Translations under genes and position numbers: made by a program
Source of the DNA: Geosiphon pyriformis
Lineage: Eukaryota > Glomeromycota > Glomeromycetes > Archaeosporales > Geosiphonaceae
Direction: 5' to 3'
NCBI GenBank assembly: GCA_016748015.1
Contig: JAAOMT010000590.1
Span: 429,912 to 493,911 of the forward strand
Length of the DNA: 64,000 nucleotides
Shown: in pieces, positions 39,202-52,577 of the stretch
Layout: each line of letters opens with the position of its first letter
How positions within the stretch are numbered: position 1 is the stretch's first letter
The notes under the pieces: model-generated
What the model saw: only the letters and a program-made list of their open reading frames with translations
What the model was told of the DNA's origin: nothing
Database searches by the model: none

Positions 39202-40917
39202 CTTAAATATACTATACCATCACTTCAGCACCTCGAGGTATGTTTTTAGTTTTCCACAACTGTCCAATTGAGTAAAATACGGATTAAATTGGTTCTTTGA
39301 AATCATTAATCTTTTTTCTAATTTTGAAATCTCAAACCTCTCATTAGGCAATTTTCTTTATAGATATTGCCAACGCAGTTGCTTGGCCAAAATTTATGTA
39401 CGGAGGAATTCGGACTTATTTAAATTTAATTCCTTTTGAAAGTTTAAAGGTATTCTGATTTGTAACATTCTAGTCAACAGCTACCAGCTGTTGACTTTTG
39501 GCCGCTTCTAGCGGCATCAAGATTTCTATTTTTTCCAATAAAGAGGAATATTTTCTTCATGGGCGCAGCTGATAATTTTCGATATCTGTTATATAATCAA
39601 AAAACAAATCCAAATTTTTTTTATATTATCACAAGTTATAATTTTTGGTGCTTTATGTGATATCTTTCTTTGAAGATTTTGTTGTATTCTAAATTGTTTT
39701 TGAATTTGGCTTTGTTTTTAAGATAATTTTTTCTTAAAGCATTGATTAGTTTGATTGTCTATTGTTAATTTTGATATGTATAATGTTGTTTTATTTATAA
39801 CAAACTATTAATATTGGTGTTTTTTTACCTTCTTTATAATGGATTTTCTTCAATAGTTTTTTTTGGAACTATGATTAAATCTACATAATCTGTATAGAGA
39901 TTAAAATGGTTAACAAAGATAATGTTTTAGGTAAAAACTGTTTAATAGATTACCAAGCATTTTTATTTGGTGACTTCATAATTTTTTTTAATGGACTTAA
40001 GCTTTTGCTAACATATATTACTGGATACTGTTACCAACTGGAATTTAGGTCATAATTACTGTTAAGAACAAAACAGAATTATTGATAGTGCCAAAGAAAA
40101 GTTATTTAGAAAGAACCAAATAACAAAAACCGAACTATTTGACCCAGAATTACCAATATCATTGATCAACATAAACATAAAAAATCGAAATTAATAATGA
40201 AGTTTATCTGATTTACATGTTTGTAACGCTGGTTTTCATTCAAGATATATATTTAATGGTGAGGTGTATTTTAATCAATAAATAAATATCATTATAAAAG
40301 AACATGTTCGCCTAAAGTATATAAAAATTAAAAATAAATAAATAAAGTATAAAGTATAATTCTATTATCTTAACCGAATGGTTCGATGAATGACTTAGTT
40401 TGATTTCATGTATTTCCAATTTATTAAACAGAAATGTATTGAATGAAATAGCTTAAAAAAAGGAACTGAGTATAGAAAAAAGTATTTCTTTAGTGTCTCT
40501 TTGCTTTCTTCACAGTTTGAAAATTAATAGAGGAAAGTTGTATAATAATGCAAAAAATAAATGTTAAATAGTAATAAATAATTTTATAATTTTATAATAA
40601 ATAAAGTTAAAATACCAATGTTTGTAATTTTAACGTTTATTATTAAATATTGAACACAAATCAGTTTTATATACAATGTGTATTTAAAAATAACTTGTAA
40701 TTCCAATTATAGCTATTTTAGTAACTTCAATTTTAAAAAATTAAACAAAACAAAATTATTGGCAGTCTTTTGAAAAATCTATATACAGTATACAAAAAAT
40801 TGGGTTTGTTACTATATATACTTGACAATTATCTTGTATTGAATTTTCCCAGTAATTGATTAAATAAAATAACCAAAATTGTAAATTGATAATTGGAAAA
40901 CAATTTTTGGGAACAAT
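39202..40917. other. convergent intergenic region
   Basis: AT-rich spacer between the ETP1-like (plus) and LCB2-like (minus) 3' ends. Holds small inverted sequences near 39478-39520 (AGCTACCAGCTGTTG, GCCGCTTCTAGCGGC). A stretch at about 39880-40190 of slightly higher complexity has no open frame I could assign. Possibly old repeat DNA. Confidence 0.5.
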
Positions 40918-42895
40918 TTAGAAATCTTTCCCACCATTTTTCAATACTTCCTCTATGCTCATTCTGGGACGCTGATGGGATAATTTCAATTGCAGGATCA
41001 TTCCTATTTCATCACATGCCATCAGTAATTGATCCAAATCTTCTTTAGTATGTGCTGCAGAAACGCAAAATCGTGCACGAGCGGAAATAACTGGGGTTGC
41101 TGGATAACCAACCACAACTACGGCAATATTACGTTTGAGGCACTCTCGAGAAAATGCTCTGAGAAAAAAGGCCATATAATTTAGATTCTCAAAGTATAAA
41201 CGAGAAATGGCAAAAAAGACATGCATTACTTACGGAATTTTAGCCGGATTAAATAAAAGCAATGGGATAACTGGGGAATCACAATGCCCATATGTAATAA
41301 AACCCAGTCGTTTCAGGTTTAAATTCAAGTAACGAGCATTAAAAGCCAAGCTTTGTAGCCTCTCTTGACCTTCGTTGGTTCCATCTTCACCCATAATTAT
41401 TGTCATCGACGTGAAAATCTGCTGGGCGACTAGAGGGGTAATTGATTCAGCATAAATAGGTGCGTGACATCGAAGCCTTAAATTATCAATTATGTAAGGA
41501 TCGGCTGCAATATAACCGCCGGCGGCACCAAAAGACTTTGTGAAAGTGCCCATAAGAATATCTATATCGTTTGGATCAACTCCAAAATAATCACATACCC
41601 CACGCCCTCTTGATCCCAAGGCACCAATACTGTGTGCCTCGTCAACATAAAGATAAAACTGTATAAAATAAGGTCTTGTTTAATTTACCAATTGAATTTA
41701 TCAGTGTTTAAAATTAACTACAACTCAACAGGGAATGAATTCTACCTTGTATTTCTTCTTCAATTCAACTATCTTTGGCAAGTTGCAAATAGATCCTTCC
41801 ATGGAATAAAGCCCCTCTACAACAACCAGAATTTTCTTCCATGGGCGATGAGTACGCGGCTGACCTTGACTTATAACTTCCTTTAAAAGGGCTTCTAAAT
41901 CATCCATATTGTTATGCTTGAATACACGTATGAAAGCTCCAGTCAAACGACTCCCAAATACTAAGCTACTATGGTTGTGTTCATCAGAGATTATGAGACA
42001 ACCCTTTGATACTAAGGCGGGAAGTGTTGTACTATTAGTGGCATAACCCATAGAGATAATTATTGCTGCTGGTTTTCCAACAAATCTTGCCACCAAAGAT
42101 TCAACTCTTTGATGTATATCTAATGTACCTATATTCAACGTATATATACGGGAAATAAGTAACGAAAATAAACTGATTTAGCGATCAAGAAAACCTACCA
42201 ACTTCTGCCCTGGGACTGCAAGAGGAAATCCCATACATTTTAACTGATTGCTCCACCGCATCAGCACATGTGCCCTCACGTTGAGCAAATCCTAGGTAAT
42301 TATAACTGCTCAGATTTAGACATTCACGAGTTCTGCCTGACAATTGAAAAGTTTTACAATAATTTTTGGTCTCTCGCTCAAGTAAGGTGATTTTCCGACC
42401 AGGTACACCTGTTACAGGACGACTGAAACAGTCATTGATTCGGAGCTTTAGACGGCGCACATAAAAATTATCGAAATCCGAATTTAGAGGAGCATAACCC
42501 TGCATCGATTATTAACAGGGTTTTTAATAACTGTGATAAAACAAAAGCAACAGAATTCGACATGAAAAAACTTATTTTCATCATATCCGAGCAATTATCA
42601 CAAAAATCAAAGCTATGCTTACATTTTGTTCCTTCAAGTGCTGATAATTTTCGCTACGAAACCTTTTGCCGAAGAAATCTCGAATATGACCAAAACAAAT
42701 GAGAATCAAATACGACAAATAAGTTGTGAATAAAAAGTAATAAGGTGGTTCTTCTTCCTCCCACCCAACTATTCCAGTTTTTTTCGGCACACATTCTTTA
42801 TTTGAGCGGAGGTCAAATATCAAATGATCAGTTGAACTTTCTGGAGTAAGATAATATTTTTTGGAGGCTTGTTTAACACGACTACCTTTCCCCAT
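40918..42895 (-). CDS. LCB2: serine palmitoyltransferase subunit 2 (LCB2)
   Basis: PLP-dependent catalytic subunit of serine palmitoyltransferase, which condenses serine with palmitoyl-CoA in the ER, the first committed step of sphingolipid synthesis, as a heterodimer with Lcb1. Start [16 protein letters not shown] at 42895. A membrane segment near residues 50-70 ([17 protein letters not shown]) is followed by the alpha-oxoamine synthase fold: SYNYLGFAQ, the glycine-poor substrate block [50 protein letters not shown] and the cofactor lysine in [13 protein letters not shown] (about 41515-41550). The C-terminal [25 protein letters not shown] supports the family. It ends at 40918. About five exons. 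All key residues are present. Lcb1 is not in this window. Confidence 0.92.
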
Positions 42896-44040
42896 AACGC
42901 AACCAAAATATAATCAGGATTAGATTTAATGAAATTAAGATAGAAACGCTGTCGATAAAATTTATGAGTGCATGAAACCGATTGCTATTTTTTGTAAACC
43001 ATATAAATATAAGATCTCCAAGGAGAAAATGCTGCAGAACATGTAATAAAATTTTTAGCTCAGTCTATTTTTGAATTTACAACAATGACGAAGATTTAAG
43101 CATTTCATTTAACAGCACGTAAAATGGGTTTTGCCCTAATTAGCCTACCATTGTGAAGTTACATCATTACTTTCTCAACAACTTCATTTCACCATTCGCG
43201 TGTGAGTAGGTTTGTTAATTTGTAAACAAAAAAAACCAGAAAGATTTAAACCCAATTTTTATGAATATAAAACTAATTTTTGTTAATGCTAAATATATTC
43301 TTTATTATTTATATGAAATACGTTAACTACATATTTATTTTATAAATCTTACAATAAACAAAACATATTTTTGTCTAATAATTATTATACATCTCAAATC
43401 ACAACAAATTAATTAATATTTTTAAGATAAAATAATTAACATGGACAAATTTATAGACTGTTGGTTATTAATTATAAATTTATTATTTGTAATAATAAAT
43501 CTTTTATATTAATTAATAATAATAATAATAATAATTAATGATATTTAATTAATATTTTCAATCAATTATTATTAGTTTTGTATTCATAATTAATTAATTT
43601 TTAAATAAAAAGCATTAATTAATTATTTTGTTAGTTAATTATTTTTTCAATTATATTTATATATGTTTTTACTTATAATATAAATTACAATATCTTAAAT
43701 TAATTTTTATATTATGTTATAATTTACGAATAAATATATATATTCAATTTTTTTACCATTAAAAAAATCCGAATTTAAAATTATTATTTTCTTATTTTAT
43801 TTATCTTTGTTTTTAGATTATTATAATAAATTTTTATTTTAATTAAACTGGGTTTTCTTATTGTTTTTGCTTAATTTGATTTTTTTAAATATTTTAAATA
43901 TGTAAAAACTTTTTTATGTTAAAACCAAAACAATAAGTTTTTTCCAGTCAAAATTTTTTTCAAACAGTAAAATAAAAACTTTTTTGGTTTTATTATAATT
44001 ATATTAAAACTTTAACAACAAATTTGTAACAAAATTACTG

Positions 44041-44073
<33 letters not shown>

Positions 44074-45469
44074 AAATAGCCAAAAAACAACAATTATTAA
44101 TAACAATAACAATAACAATAACCAACTTTTTAAAATACAAAAAAATTTTTTTGTGTTTTTAAAAACAATATAATTATTATTTTAAACTTGTTTTTTTAAG
44201 TTTAAGTTAATTATTTTATTCTGGTTTTTTTATTAATTTTGTTTTATAATTTAACAATAATAATTAATTCTAATTCAATTATAAACAACAATTTTTTTTA
44301 TTTTAATAATCTTTATTGAATCAAATTTAATTTCATTTTTACTAATAATATTATTAAAAAAAGTTAAGCTTTTTTTTCTAAAATAATATTTTTTAATATT
44401 TAATTTCGATTTTATTTTTTATAATTATTAAAAACTTTTTATAGATAAATTAAATAAGCTTTAAAGATTAAAAAGTAAACATAAATGTTAATTAAAACAA
44501 TCTTTGATTATTTTTGGTTTTTTGGTTTTTTAAATAGGTATTTTGATTTTATTTTAATTAATTAATTAAATTGGTATTAATATTAATTAATTCTTGTTAT
44601 TAAGTTGAATTTTTCGAAAAAATAAAGTTTTTTGGTTTTAAAAAGTGAACAAATAGTAAATTAAGTGTTTAAACTTAAGTAACTAATTTTAAAAATAGTG
44701 TAATTTAAAGTAATAATCTGCTATTGATTTTTTGTTTAAGTATTTATTATTGTTTAGCAATTATTTTTAATATATTATAAATTGTTTAAACAAATTAATA
44801 AGTTTTTCTGGGGATTTTTTGTTGTTACTTTTTTTGGTTTTAATTTTAAGTTAAGTAAAAATTAATAATTAATTAAATATTTTTTTTTACAAAACTTTAT
44901 AATATTGTAATTAAATTTTTAAAATTAAATACCAAGTAATTTTGAATTGCAAATTTCTGGTTTTTTTGTAAATAGTATATAAAATTTTTATAAAAATAAT
45001 TTTTAATTTTTAAAATATTATAATTTCCAAAAAAATAATTATTAATTTAATTTTCAAAGTATTTGTAATGTTTTTTTTACAATTGTAATTCTGTTTAAAA
45101 TTTTAAATCTTTGTATTTAATAAGTATAAATTAACTAATAATATTCTAAAATAATTGTATTAAAGTAATTATTATTTTATATTTAAAAAATACTAAATAT
45201 TATTAAAAATTTTAATTGTTTTTTTTTAATATTGCTAATACTAAATTTGTTGTTAATAATATTATTAATAAAAGCTAATTAACTTTTAATAAACTATTTA
45301 TTTCTAAAACATTTCTTTATATTTTAAATTTATATAAGATTAAACTTATAATAAATTAATTTAATTTTATGTTAAAAATTTTAAATATAGTTATTTATAG
45401 TAAAAATTAATTTTTTTAATTAAAAATTTATTTTTTTACAAAAAATTTTAATTGTAAACTTTTTAATAA

Positions 45470-45503
<34 letters not shown>

Positions 45504-45540
45504 TTATTAAATTATAGTATTAACAAAAAAAAAATCTTCT
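42896..45540. other. AT-rich gene desert before the retroelement cluster
   Basis: Promoter of the LCB2-like gene at the left edge, then about 2.4 kb of nearly pure A/T with trinucleotide tracts: (AAT)n near 43517, (ATT)n at 44044-44073, (AATAAC)n at about 44097-44121, (AAT)n at about 45470-45501. Nothing coding was seen. Separates the host-gene part from the retroelement part. Confidence 0.75.
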
Positions 45541-45674
45541 CTTGTCAATCCTCTGGCCATGACAAGAGCAAAGAATAATTTTGAAGTTTTAGCTTTTTTT
45601 TTTCCTTTTTTCTCTTTTTTTTATTAGTTATTTCTTCAAACACACTTAGTTTTATTATAATAGAACTGGCAAAA

Positions 45675-47640
45675 GTGATTGTTGGTGTTTTTGGCTCTGG
45701 TTTAACTGGTTTGAGAACTTATTTAAGCACTAAGAAAAAATATATAGACAACATCTATTTCTATGGTATATCATATAAGAAGTCTAAGAAGTCTGTTGTT
45801 AATGATATTATTGACTGGTCTGCTAGCCTATTGAGCTTGGTAGACATCAATGGCATTAATGACATCAATGACATTAATGACAAACTTGTAATGTTCTGGA
45901 GAAGCAAAGTTGTCAGTATTGAGAATAGTATTAGCTGTTTTTCTGATCTAGAGAATATAAGAAACATAATTGCAAAGAAAATAAGTTATGTGAATTCAGA
46001 CAATTTTGTTAGCAATGAGAACATGAGCAAGACTACTCCAAAGAAAACTTAAACTCAAACTTATGTATTGGACCATCCTATAAAAGTATCTTTGTTCAGT
46101 AATTTGAATAATAATAGCAATGCTCTAGGGTTTTTTTTCCCTAAGTTTAGTGGTTTCAATCAGCTGCCATCTGTTAAATTATATGTCCTGAAAAGATAAA
46201 GCTTTAAATCAGTTAAATTGTTTATATTGAATATGGAATTGGCTGCTGTGCTTAGAAAAACTAATAATGATAAGTTGATTTTAATCAAAAAAAATTTTTA
46301 TCAAATTAATGGTTTTGAGAGAACATTAACTCTCTTAAAATTTTTAAGAATTATTAAAGCTTTATTTACTTTTGAATTTAGTATGAATAAGGCAAAGAAA
46401 TTGGCAATCTGTAAAAAAATTATGGTTAATGATGATCTCAGAAAAGTAAACAGCCATTTGGATCGGGAATTAATTGTCAAGAAAATTCCAGTTGATTTTC
46501 TCAAATCAGCTGTAAAGTCAGTTTTTTCTAAATTTGGTAAGATTATATCAATCAAAATGCAACTAATTAGTTTATGACAAAAAGCTTTTGTAAAATATAA
46601 ATCATCTAATATAACCAATTTGGTTGCAGTTAGATGGTCTGTTTTTATGAGAAAAGATTCTGTTTATGTGACAAAAGTTATTGGTAACAAACAAACATAG
46701 ACATTTAGAAACCAGTATTAGACTTTGTTGTATATACTTTCAATTAGTACTATTGCTCATAATCTATCTGATTTGTTGGTTTCTTATGGTGAAAAAACTT
46801 GTGTCATTGACCATAATTCAAATACATATATACATGATAAGTGTGCTATAGTGTGTTTTGAAAATGAGACATCCAAATTGGTTGTTATTAGCTTTACTCC
46901 AATGTTTAAGAGTGTGAATTTGCACTGGGCTGGTCTCTCTTTGGTCTGTTGTGCTTGGTATAAACAATTTGGTCATATTTCTGTTAATTGTGCATTGGAT
47001 AAGAATTCTGGTGGTTATAGTAAGTAGATAGTAACTTCTTAGAATTGTGTCTACTTGGCCAATATTTATAAGAAGCAAGCACTTATTGCTTATTTGGTTT
47101 TTTTTAATGACAAAACTTGGGCCCAAATTGCTGGTAGTTTTTCCTCTTATGTGATCTTATTAGATTTTTTTGGTACTGGTTTGTCTTTGGATGTAAAACT
47201 CATTCCAATGGTTTTTAATCCTCTTAGTGATTTCTGTTTAATTGATTGTTTGGCTTTTTTGAAATGCTCTTTGAAGTTTTTGGCAGATTAGGTTTCTGTT
47301 ATTATAAAAAAATTAAGCTTTGTAGAATTAGTGCCTCTGGTGTTCACATTTCATGTCTTCCTTCTGGTTGCTCTAGTGTTTTTGGCTTCTAATTTGAATT
47401 TGGATATGACTCTGGATAATACAGTAACATCTTCCACCCTCCTTTTTTTAATCATTGCAAATATAGTTGCTGACTTTAATTTAATTAGTTCTAAGATTTT
47501 AACCACCAAGATAGGTAGATTGGAATCTAAGATGGTGGTTTTAGAAATATTAGTTGATTCAGTTTTGGAAAAATTGGATCATTTGTGCTCTGGTCTGAGT
47601 TTGTTAGTTTTTCTTACTCTTTAATAAGTAATTTTGTGTA
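45675..47640 (+). pseudogene. LINE ORF1-like region with decayed zinc knuckle
   Basis: Several overlapping open pieces (45675-46052, 46218-46577, 46725-47027, 47055-47291, 47331-47624) in different frames, once one ORF. At about 46945-47000 the segment VCCAWYKQFGHISVNC resembles a CCHC zinc knuckle in which one Cys is replaced by Tyr. Upstream residues (FLKSAVKSVFSKFGKIISIK) look like an RNA-recognition-type beta-alpha-beta unit. A short 9-base tandem repeat encodes INDINDIND at about 45850-45885. ORF1 proteins bind element RNA; this one cannot be made intact. Confidence 0.65.
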
Positions 47641-48820
47641 GAAAATTACTATGTATAATGTTTACAGTATTAATGTCTCTACCAAGCTGAAAGATGTTAT
47701 TTGTTGACATAAAAATTCTGGGAATTTGGTTTTGATAATTACAAAAACAAAGTTGAGGTTTAGCAATAGGCCATGAATTAAGAATAGGTTTAATGAGGTT
47801 AAGGTTTTTTTATCTGGATTGGACAAAAAGTTTCTTAGTGTTGAAGTAGTAATCATCATAAATGCTTTTTTGGCTTGTCATGTGTATAAGATTTCTGAGG
47901 TGTCTGGCTGGCTTCTTTCTGTCAAGTTGCTTTTCAAACATAAGCTTTTTGTATCAATATTGGGTTTCTATGTTGGCATTTTCTTGGCAGTTTATTTTTT
48001 TCAAGCTGGCAAGATCAACTTTTTGATTACAAAAACCATAAATAAATCTTTTTTTATTATTTTGGATGGCAATTTTAATGAAAATAATTTCCATAGATGT
48101 GCCAGTTTCAAGAAATATTTCAATTTAGAACTGGTTAATTCTCTATTAGACAGTTCAATTACAAAGAGTTCTATATAGAAAAATTCAAGAAGTGCTAAAA
48201 AAATAATAGACTATATGTTTATTTTTTTAAGTTTGGTTAATACAGTTATGAGTTGTAATGTTTTGGATGTCAGCAAACACTTTAACACTGATTACTGAGC
48301 TGTTTTTGTGTTTGTAAATTTGGGTGGACTTTTGGATATGTAGTTGAACTTTCTTCGCAGACAAGCAAATAGGAATTATTGAAAGTTTGATGTCAAAAAT
48401 GTTGATAAAACAAAGTAGTGCAAATATAAAAAGTTTACAGCAGCAAATGCAGCAATGTTTTCCAATGAGTTTTTTGCAGCTAAAAAATTTAAGGATCTAA
48501 ATGCTATGTGAAATGCTGTTTACAAAATGATGTGTCTTTTGGCAAATAAAATTTTCAAAAAGAAATAGTTTAAGAGCTTTGATAGTGTTTTTACCAAAGA
48601 GTTTTCTAAGTTTCATAAGTTAAAAATTTTAGTGTCAAAGATAGTTAAGTTCTTACATGGAAGTGTTAATAATAAGTTTAAGTCTTTAATAAGCCATTAA
48701 ACATTTCTGAACATTGATATAACATCATCTATTTAGGTTTTGTTGGTTTCTGGTGTGGATCTTAATTATGTATATTCAGCTCTTTTTACTGTGCATAAAT
48801 CATATTGTGTCTTCAAGCTT
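47641..48820 (+). pseudogene. LINE endonuclease region (APE type), inactivated
   Basis: Reading across stops, the region has the order of an exonuclease-endonuclease-phosphatase domain: an opening block near 47655-47720, then LVLIITKTKLR, then IILDGNFNENN at about 48055-48090, then TIDYMF-like and DTDH-like segments near 48205-48300. The family motif GDFN is GNFN here, so a catalytic Asp is Asn. The later DTDH histidine region reads TDY then a stop. Endonuclease nicks the target for target-primed reverse transcription; this copy would not. Confidence 0.65.
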
Positions 48821-50340
48821 GTTGAATTTTTGTGGACTGAAAAGTCAAAAATTAAGTTAGCTATTGACAAATGAATGGGAAGTTTTGCAGTCAATAAAAG
48901 TTACACAATTAAGAGTGTACTAGAGTATTCTTTTCGAAAAGTGGTTTTGAACTATTTGGTTATTGAAGATAAACTGATTTTGAAACCTAATCTGGTTAAG
49001 ACCAAGATAGATAAAATTATAGAGAACTGAACTAGGAAGTACAAGATAATAGTAAATTTTTCTGATGATTAGTCTTGTCAATATCAGCCTTTAGAGTATG
49101 TTTTTGATAATGCTTTTACAGATATAATGTGTTTGGTTAGTTTTGATAAGTTGCTTAGTGTGGTTTCTAATCTGCCTGATAACAAAACTGCTGGTCTTTT
49201 TGAAGTCTCAAATAAGCTCTGAAAGCATTGTAACAAGTTGGTCTTAAATATGCTTTTGGTGCTTTTGAATTCTTGTTTGTTTTGTAAAGCAGTGCCTGGT
49301 ACTTGGAAGAAAGCTTGGGTTTCAATGATTTCCAAGCCATATGAGTGGAAGAGAGTTCTTATAAACATCTAACTTATTGCTTTAATTAAGATTGTCTGCA
49401 AAATTCTCTCCAAGATTCTTTTAGACAGAATTTCTTCAGTGTATAGCACTTTTGATGTTTTATATGGAGACAATTTCTTAGTTTTAAAAAATATGACAAC
49501 ACAATTTTCTATTTTTGCCATTGGCTCAGTTATTGAAGATGCTTTGGAAAAAAACTGTGAATTCTGGCTGGTGTTATAAGATATGTGAAAGACTTATGAT
49601 TCTGTTGGATGAAAACATCTTAGGAAAAGTCTGCTTAGGATAAAAATGTGTAACAAATTCATTAGATTTTTTGGTAATATTTACAATAATTGTTTCAACA
49701 GAATTATGACTAATTTTGAATTAATAGATAAGTATTGGGTACATAATAATTTGAATCAAGGGGAGGTTTTCTTATCTCTTCTTTGGCACATATTTTATGA
49801 TCTTCTTTTATGTAAAGTCAAGAGACAGAAAAGTATGTGTGGATATAAGTTGAATTCTTATTTTATTGCCAAAACTGGTCATATAGAATATTAGGCTGGA
49901 TTGTCATTTTTTTTTGCTGCTGGTGTTTTGTTGATAATACAATCTGGGTTGATAGCAGTCAGATTACAACACAATACATTCTCAATATTACTAGTGAATT
50001 TTTTAGAATTAATAACATTTCTATTATTATTAATAAGACAATAGTTATTTCTATTAATTACAGAGTTGTATGCTCTTCTTTGTTAATTAGTGGTTTGCCT
50101 ATTTTTATTGTCAAGAAAGAAGAGTCTTATCACTACCTAAGTATCTTTTTGTCCATCAAGGATTTGTTAAAGCCTAGCTTGGCTAAAATGCATTTGGATG
50201 TCAGGTTTTTTGCCAATCTTGTTTTAAAAAAAACCATTTTGAATAAACAGTTCTTATATTTGGTGTTAGTAGTACTTTTTCCTATTGTTAGCTACAGAAT
50301 ACAGTTTAGTTTTGTTTCTATTAGAGTATGTGAAAAGTAA
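48821..50340 (+). pseudogene. LINE reverse transcriptase, inactivated
   Basis: Open and near-open pieces give recognisable RT blocks: VSNLPDNKTAGLFEVSN, GTWKKAWVSMISKPYEW, LSKILLDRISS, the MKTYDSVG region with stops at Trp/Arg codons, and MTNFELIDKYWVHNNLNQGE. The active-site box reads FVDNTIWVD at about 49926-49950, out of frame with the block before it. The canonical box is FVDD, so the second Asp is lost. Stops sit mainly where a related functional element would carry Trp (TGG), Arg (CGA) or Gln (CAA/CAG), all one transition away. Confidence 0.85.
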
Positions 50341-50934
50341 GATGCTTTGATTTACAGGAGCTTAAAATTAAAATCTGGTCTGTTTTTTGACTTTCCCAGT
50401 AATATGCTTTATCATTTTTTGTTGTATGATTTGAAAACTTTTGAGCAAGTCCAGGCTAAGAGGAAAGTGGCTTCTATTGTGTGTTTTGCAAACTCTGTTG
50501 AGATTTTGGGTTAGTTGTTTTTATACAAGTCTCTTAACTTGTAGGCTTTGAGTTAACATTCACTTCATTCTTTGATTTCTCCAGCTCATATTAGAATCAG
50601 CTTATCTAATAACTTTTTAGTAAGTGTGGTTCATATTTTTCTTAGGTGCAATTTGTCTCTGAGTGGTCCAATGATCAGTTCTTTTTATTTTTGAGATAAA
50701 ACTCTTATGTCAGCTGTACTTGGTGAAACTGAGTTCTTTAGGTTTCTTTTTTCACTTTAGTAATATAGTATAGTTTTTATGGAGCAGCTTCATTGTTAAA
50801 AGAGTGTTATCTTTGATTGAAAAACCTTTAAGTACTGGAAAAGGCTGGACCCACATGGTTTTGTTTCTGATTAGTTTAGGCTTTTTGTTGATTTTTTTAA
50901 TGGTGTAGTTTTTTCTTCTGCTGATCCTCTTTCT

Positions 50935-51300
50935 TTGGGTGGTTTTAAACTTCCAAGTGTTTTAAAGTTTAGTAAGTTTAGGCATGTTTGTAACCATTTG
51001 TTAGATGTTACAGCTGACAGTTTTTTTGTCTATATGAACAAATTTCTGAAGGACCTAAAAAGTCTTAATGTAAGGGCTGGTGTGGCAGTTTTTTTTGAGG
51101 ATGTAAACATGGATTTGAGAATTAGAGTTTCTGGTCTGTTGTTTTCTACTTTAGCAAAGCTGCAGACTATTGCATTGGCTCTTGAATGTGTTCTCTTTTT
51201 TAGCTCAGTTTATCTTTTTATAAACAGTCAAGTTGTTTTGGATGCATGTAAATTGGAATTGGGTCTGGTGCATCTGAATTTTCGAAATTGGTGCTGAATT
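50935..51300 (+). pseudogene. LINE RNase H region, inactivated
   Basis: A 120-codon open piece with RAGVAVFFEDVNM, VSGLLFSTLAKLQTIALALE, and FINSQVVLDACKLELGLVH. It aligns with an RNase H fold, but the first acidic motif (normally TDGS) reads MNKF, the AEL motif reads AKL and the DSQ motif reads NSQ. Every change is compatible with G-to-A transition at an acidic codon. It lies downstream of RT, as in RNase-H-bearing LINE clades. Confidence 0.7.
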
Positions 51301-51729
51301 GAGCATCAGCATATTGTGAATATTATTAAAAAGAAGATTTTAATTTTAGTTGGTGCAAAGTTAAAAGTCATTTAAGTATCTTGAATAATGAATATGCTAA
51401 CACACTTGCTAATACTGCTTTTTTTTTTCTAATGCTTTTCTTTTAATTTGAAGGAACATTGTATTTTGGCTGAGAGTGGTGTCATTTTTGGTAATTCTAG
51501 ACATTTTGTTTGTGGGATCTTTTGGTCCATTTATTGTGCACACTGGAAGGTTGGTTTTAGGTTTGGTATTTTGGATAATAGTTTGCTCTTGGATGTTAAT
51601 TGGCCCAGCTTGTCCTTGGTATGACATCTTGACTTGCATATAGCTACTGGTTTCACTAGTAGGCTTACTGGTGGTGCTTATATGTACTTTATGAAAGCTT
51701 TGTATTGTTAATTGCCAGTTGCTGTATGA

Positions 51730-52250
51730 AAGTGCCAATATAACAAGTGTTATCTTAGTGTTTTATGTTTGTATTGTGATAATGTTGAGGTTTCTGATTA
51801 TGTTTTTTCTTGTATAATTGATGATTTTGTTTATCATTATTTGTTAGATGCTCATATGGCTGTTTAGTGTGTGCTTTTTGGTTTTTTTATCTCTTCTTTA
51901 TGTGTATCTCAATTGTTGTCTTTCTGTGTTTTAAATGTTACAGTATACACAGCTCTTTACAAAAACTTTGTCTTTAAAGATTGGTTTCAAGAAGCTGCAT
52001 CTGTTTTTGAAGGTTTTAAGATTGTGAGTCAAAAGATTGTGGACTTTGTGCATGATTTTTGTCTAGATTTTAGGAAGAAAATTTGGTTGGTCTGTATTAA
52101 ACATCATGCTTTTATGGAAAAAAATGAACTGATATCATGTAATGATTCAGTTTTAAGATCAGTTTTTGGGCTATCTTTGTTGTTTTTTTCCAGTATGATT
52201 AGATTGTTAAATATTAATGAGACATTTGGTGTTAGTTTTGGATTTTGAAA
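51730..52250 (+). pseudogene. LINE C-terminal Cys/His motif and KNFVFKDW module
   Basis: The frame at about 51730-51860 reads KCYLSVLCLYCDNVEVSDY then VFSC: a C-x2-C ... C motif in which the expected His is Tyr (CAT to TAT). The open piece 51871-52248 follows, with VYTALYKNFVFKDWFQEAAS, IVDFVHDFCLDFRKKIW and KHHAFMEKN. The second part is the module also seen at 1.1 and 25.1 kb. Confidence 0.7.
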
Positions 52251-52577
52251 GTTTTGTCTATTTTTTTCAGGTATTAAGAACTCTGTTTCTGTTTATATAG
52301 GTGTTTAGTGTTGTCTTGATTGGCCTAAGTGGCTGATTATGTGTAAAAAATACATAATTTACACCTAGTTTAGATCAATTATTTAATGTATTATACTAAG
52401 TAGTATTACTGGAGGTTTTTGGTCTCTTTTCTTAAATGTTGTTAATGTCTGTTTGTTGTGAATTCACGTTTTCTAGATGTGGTTAAACCTCCAGTAACTG
52501 AATTTATTTTCAAATTATCTCCTATAATTTGAATGGCTAGGCTTATAAGTGGAATAGCCAATTCCATGCCAGTTACT

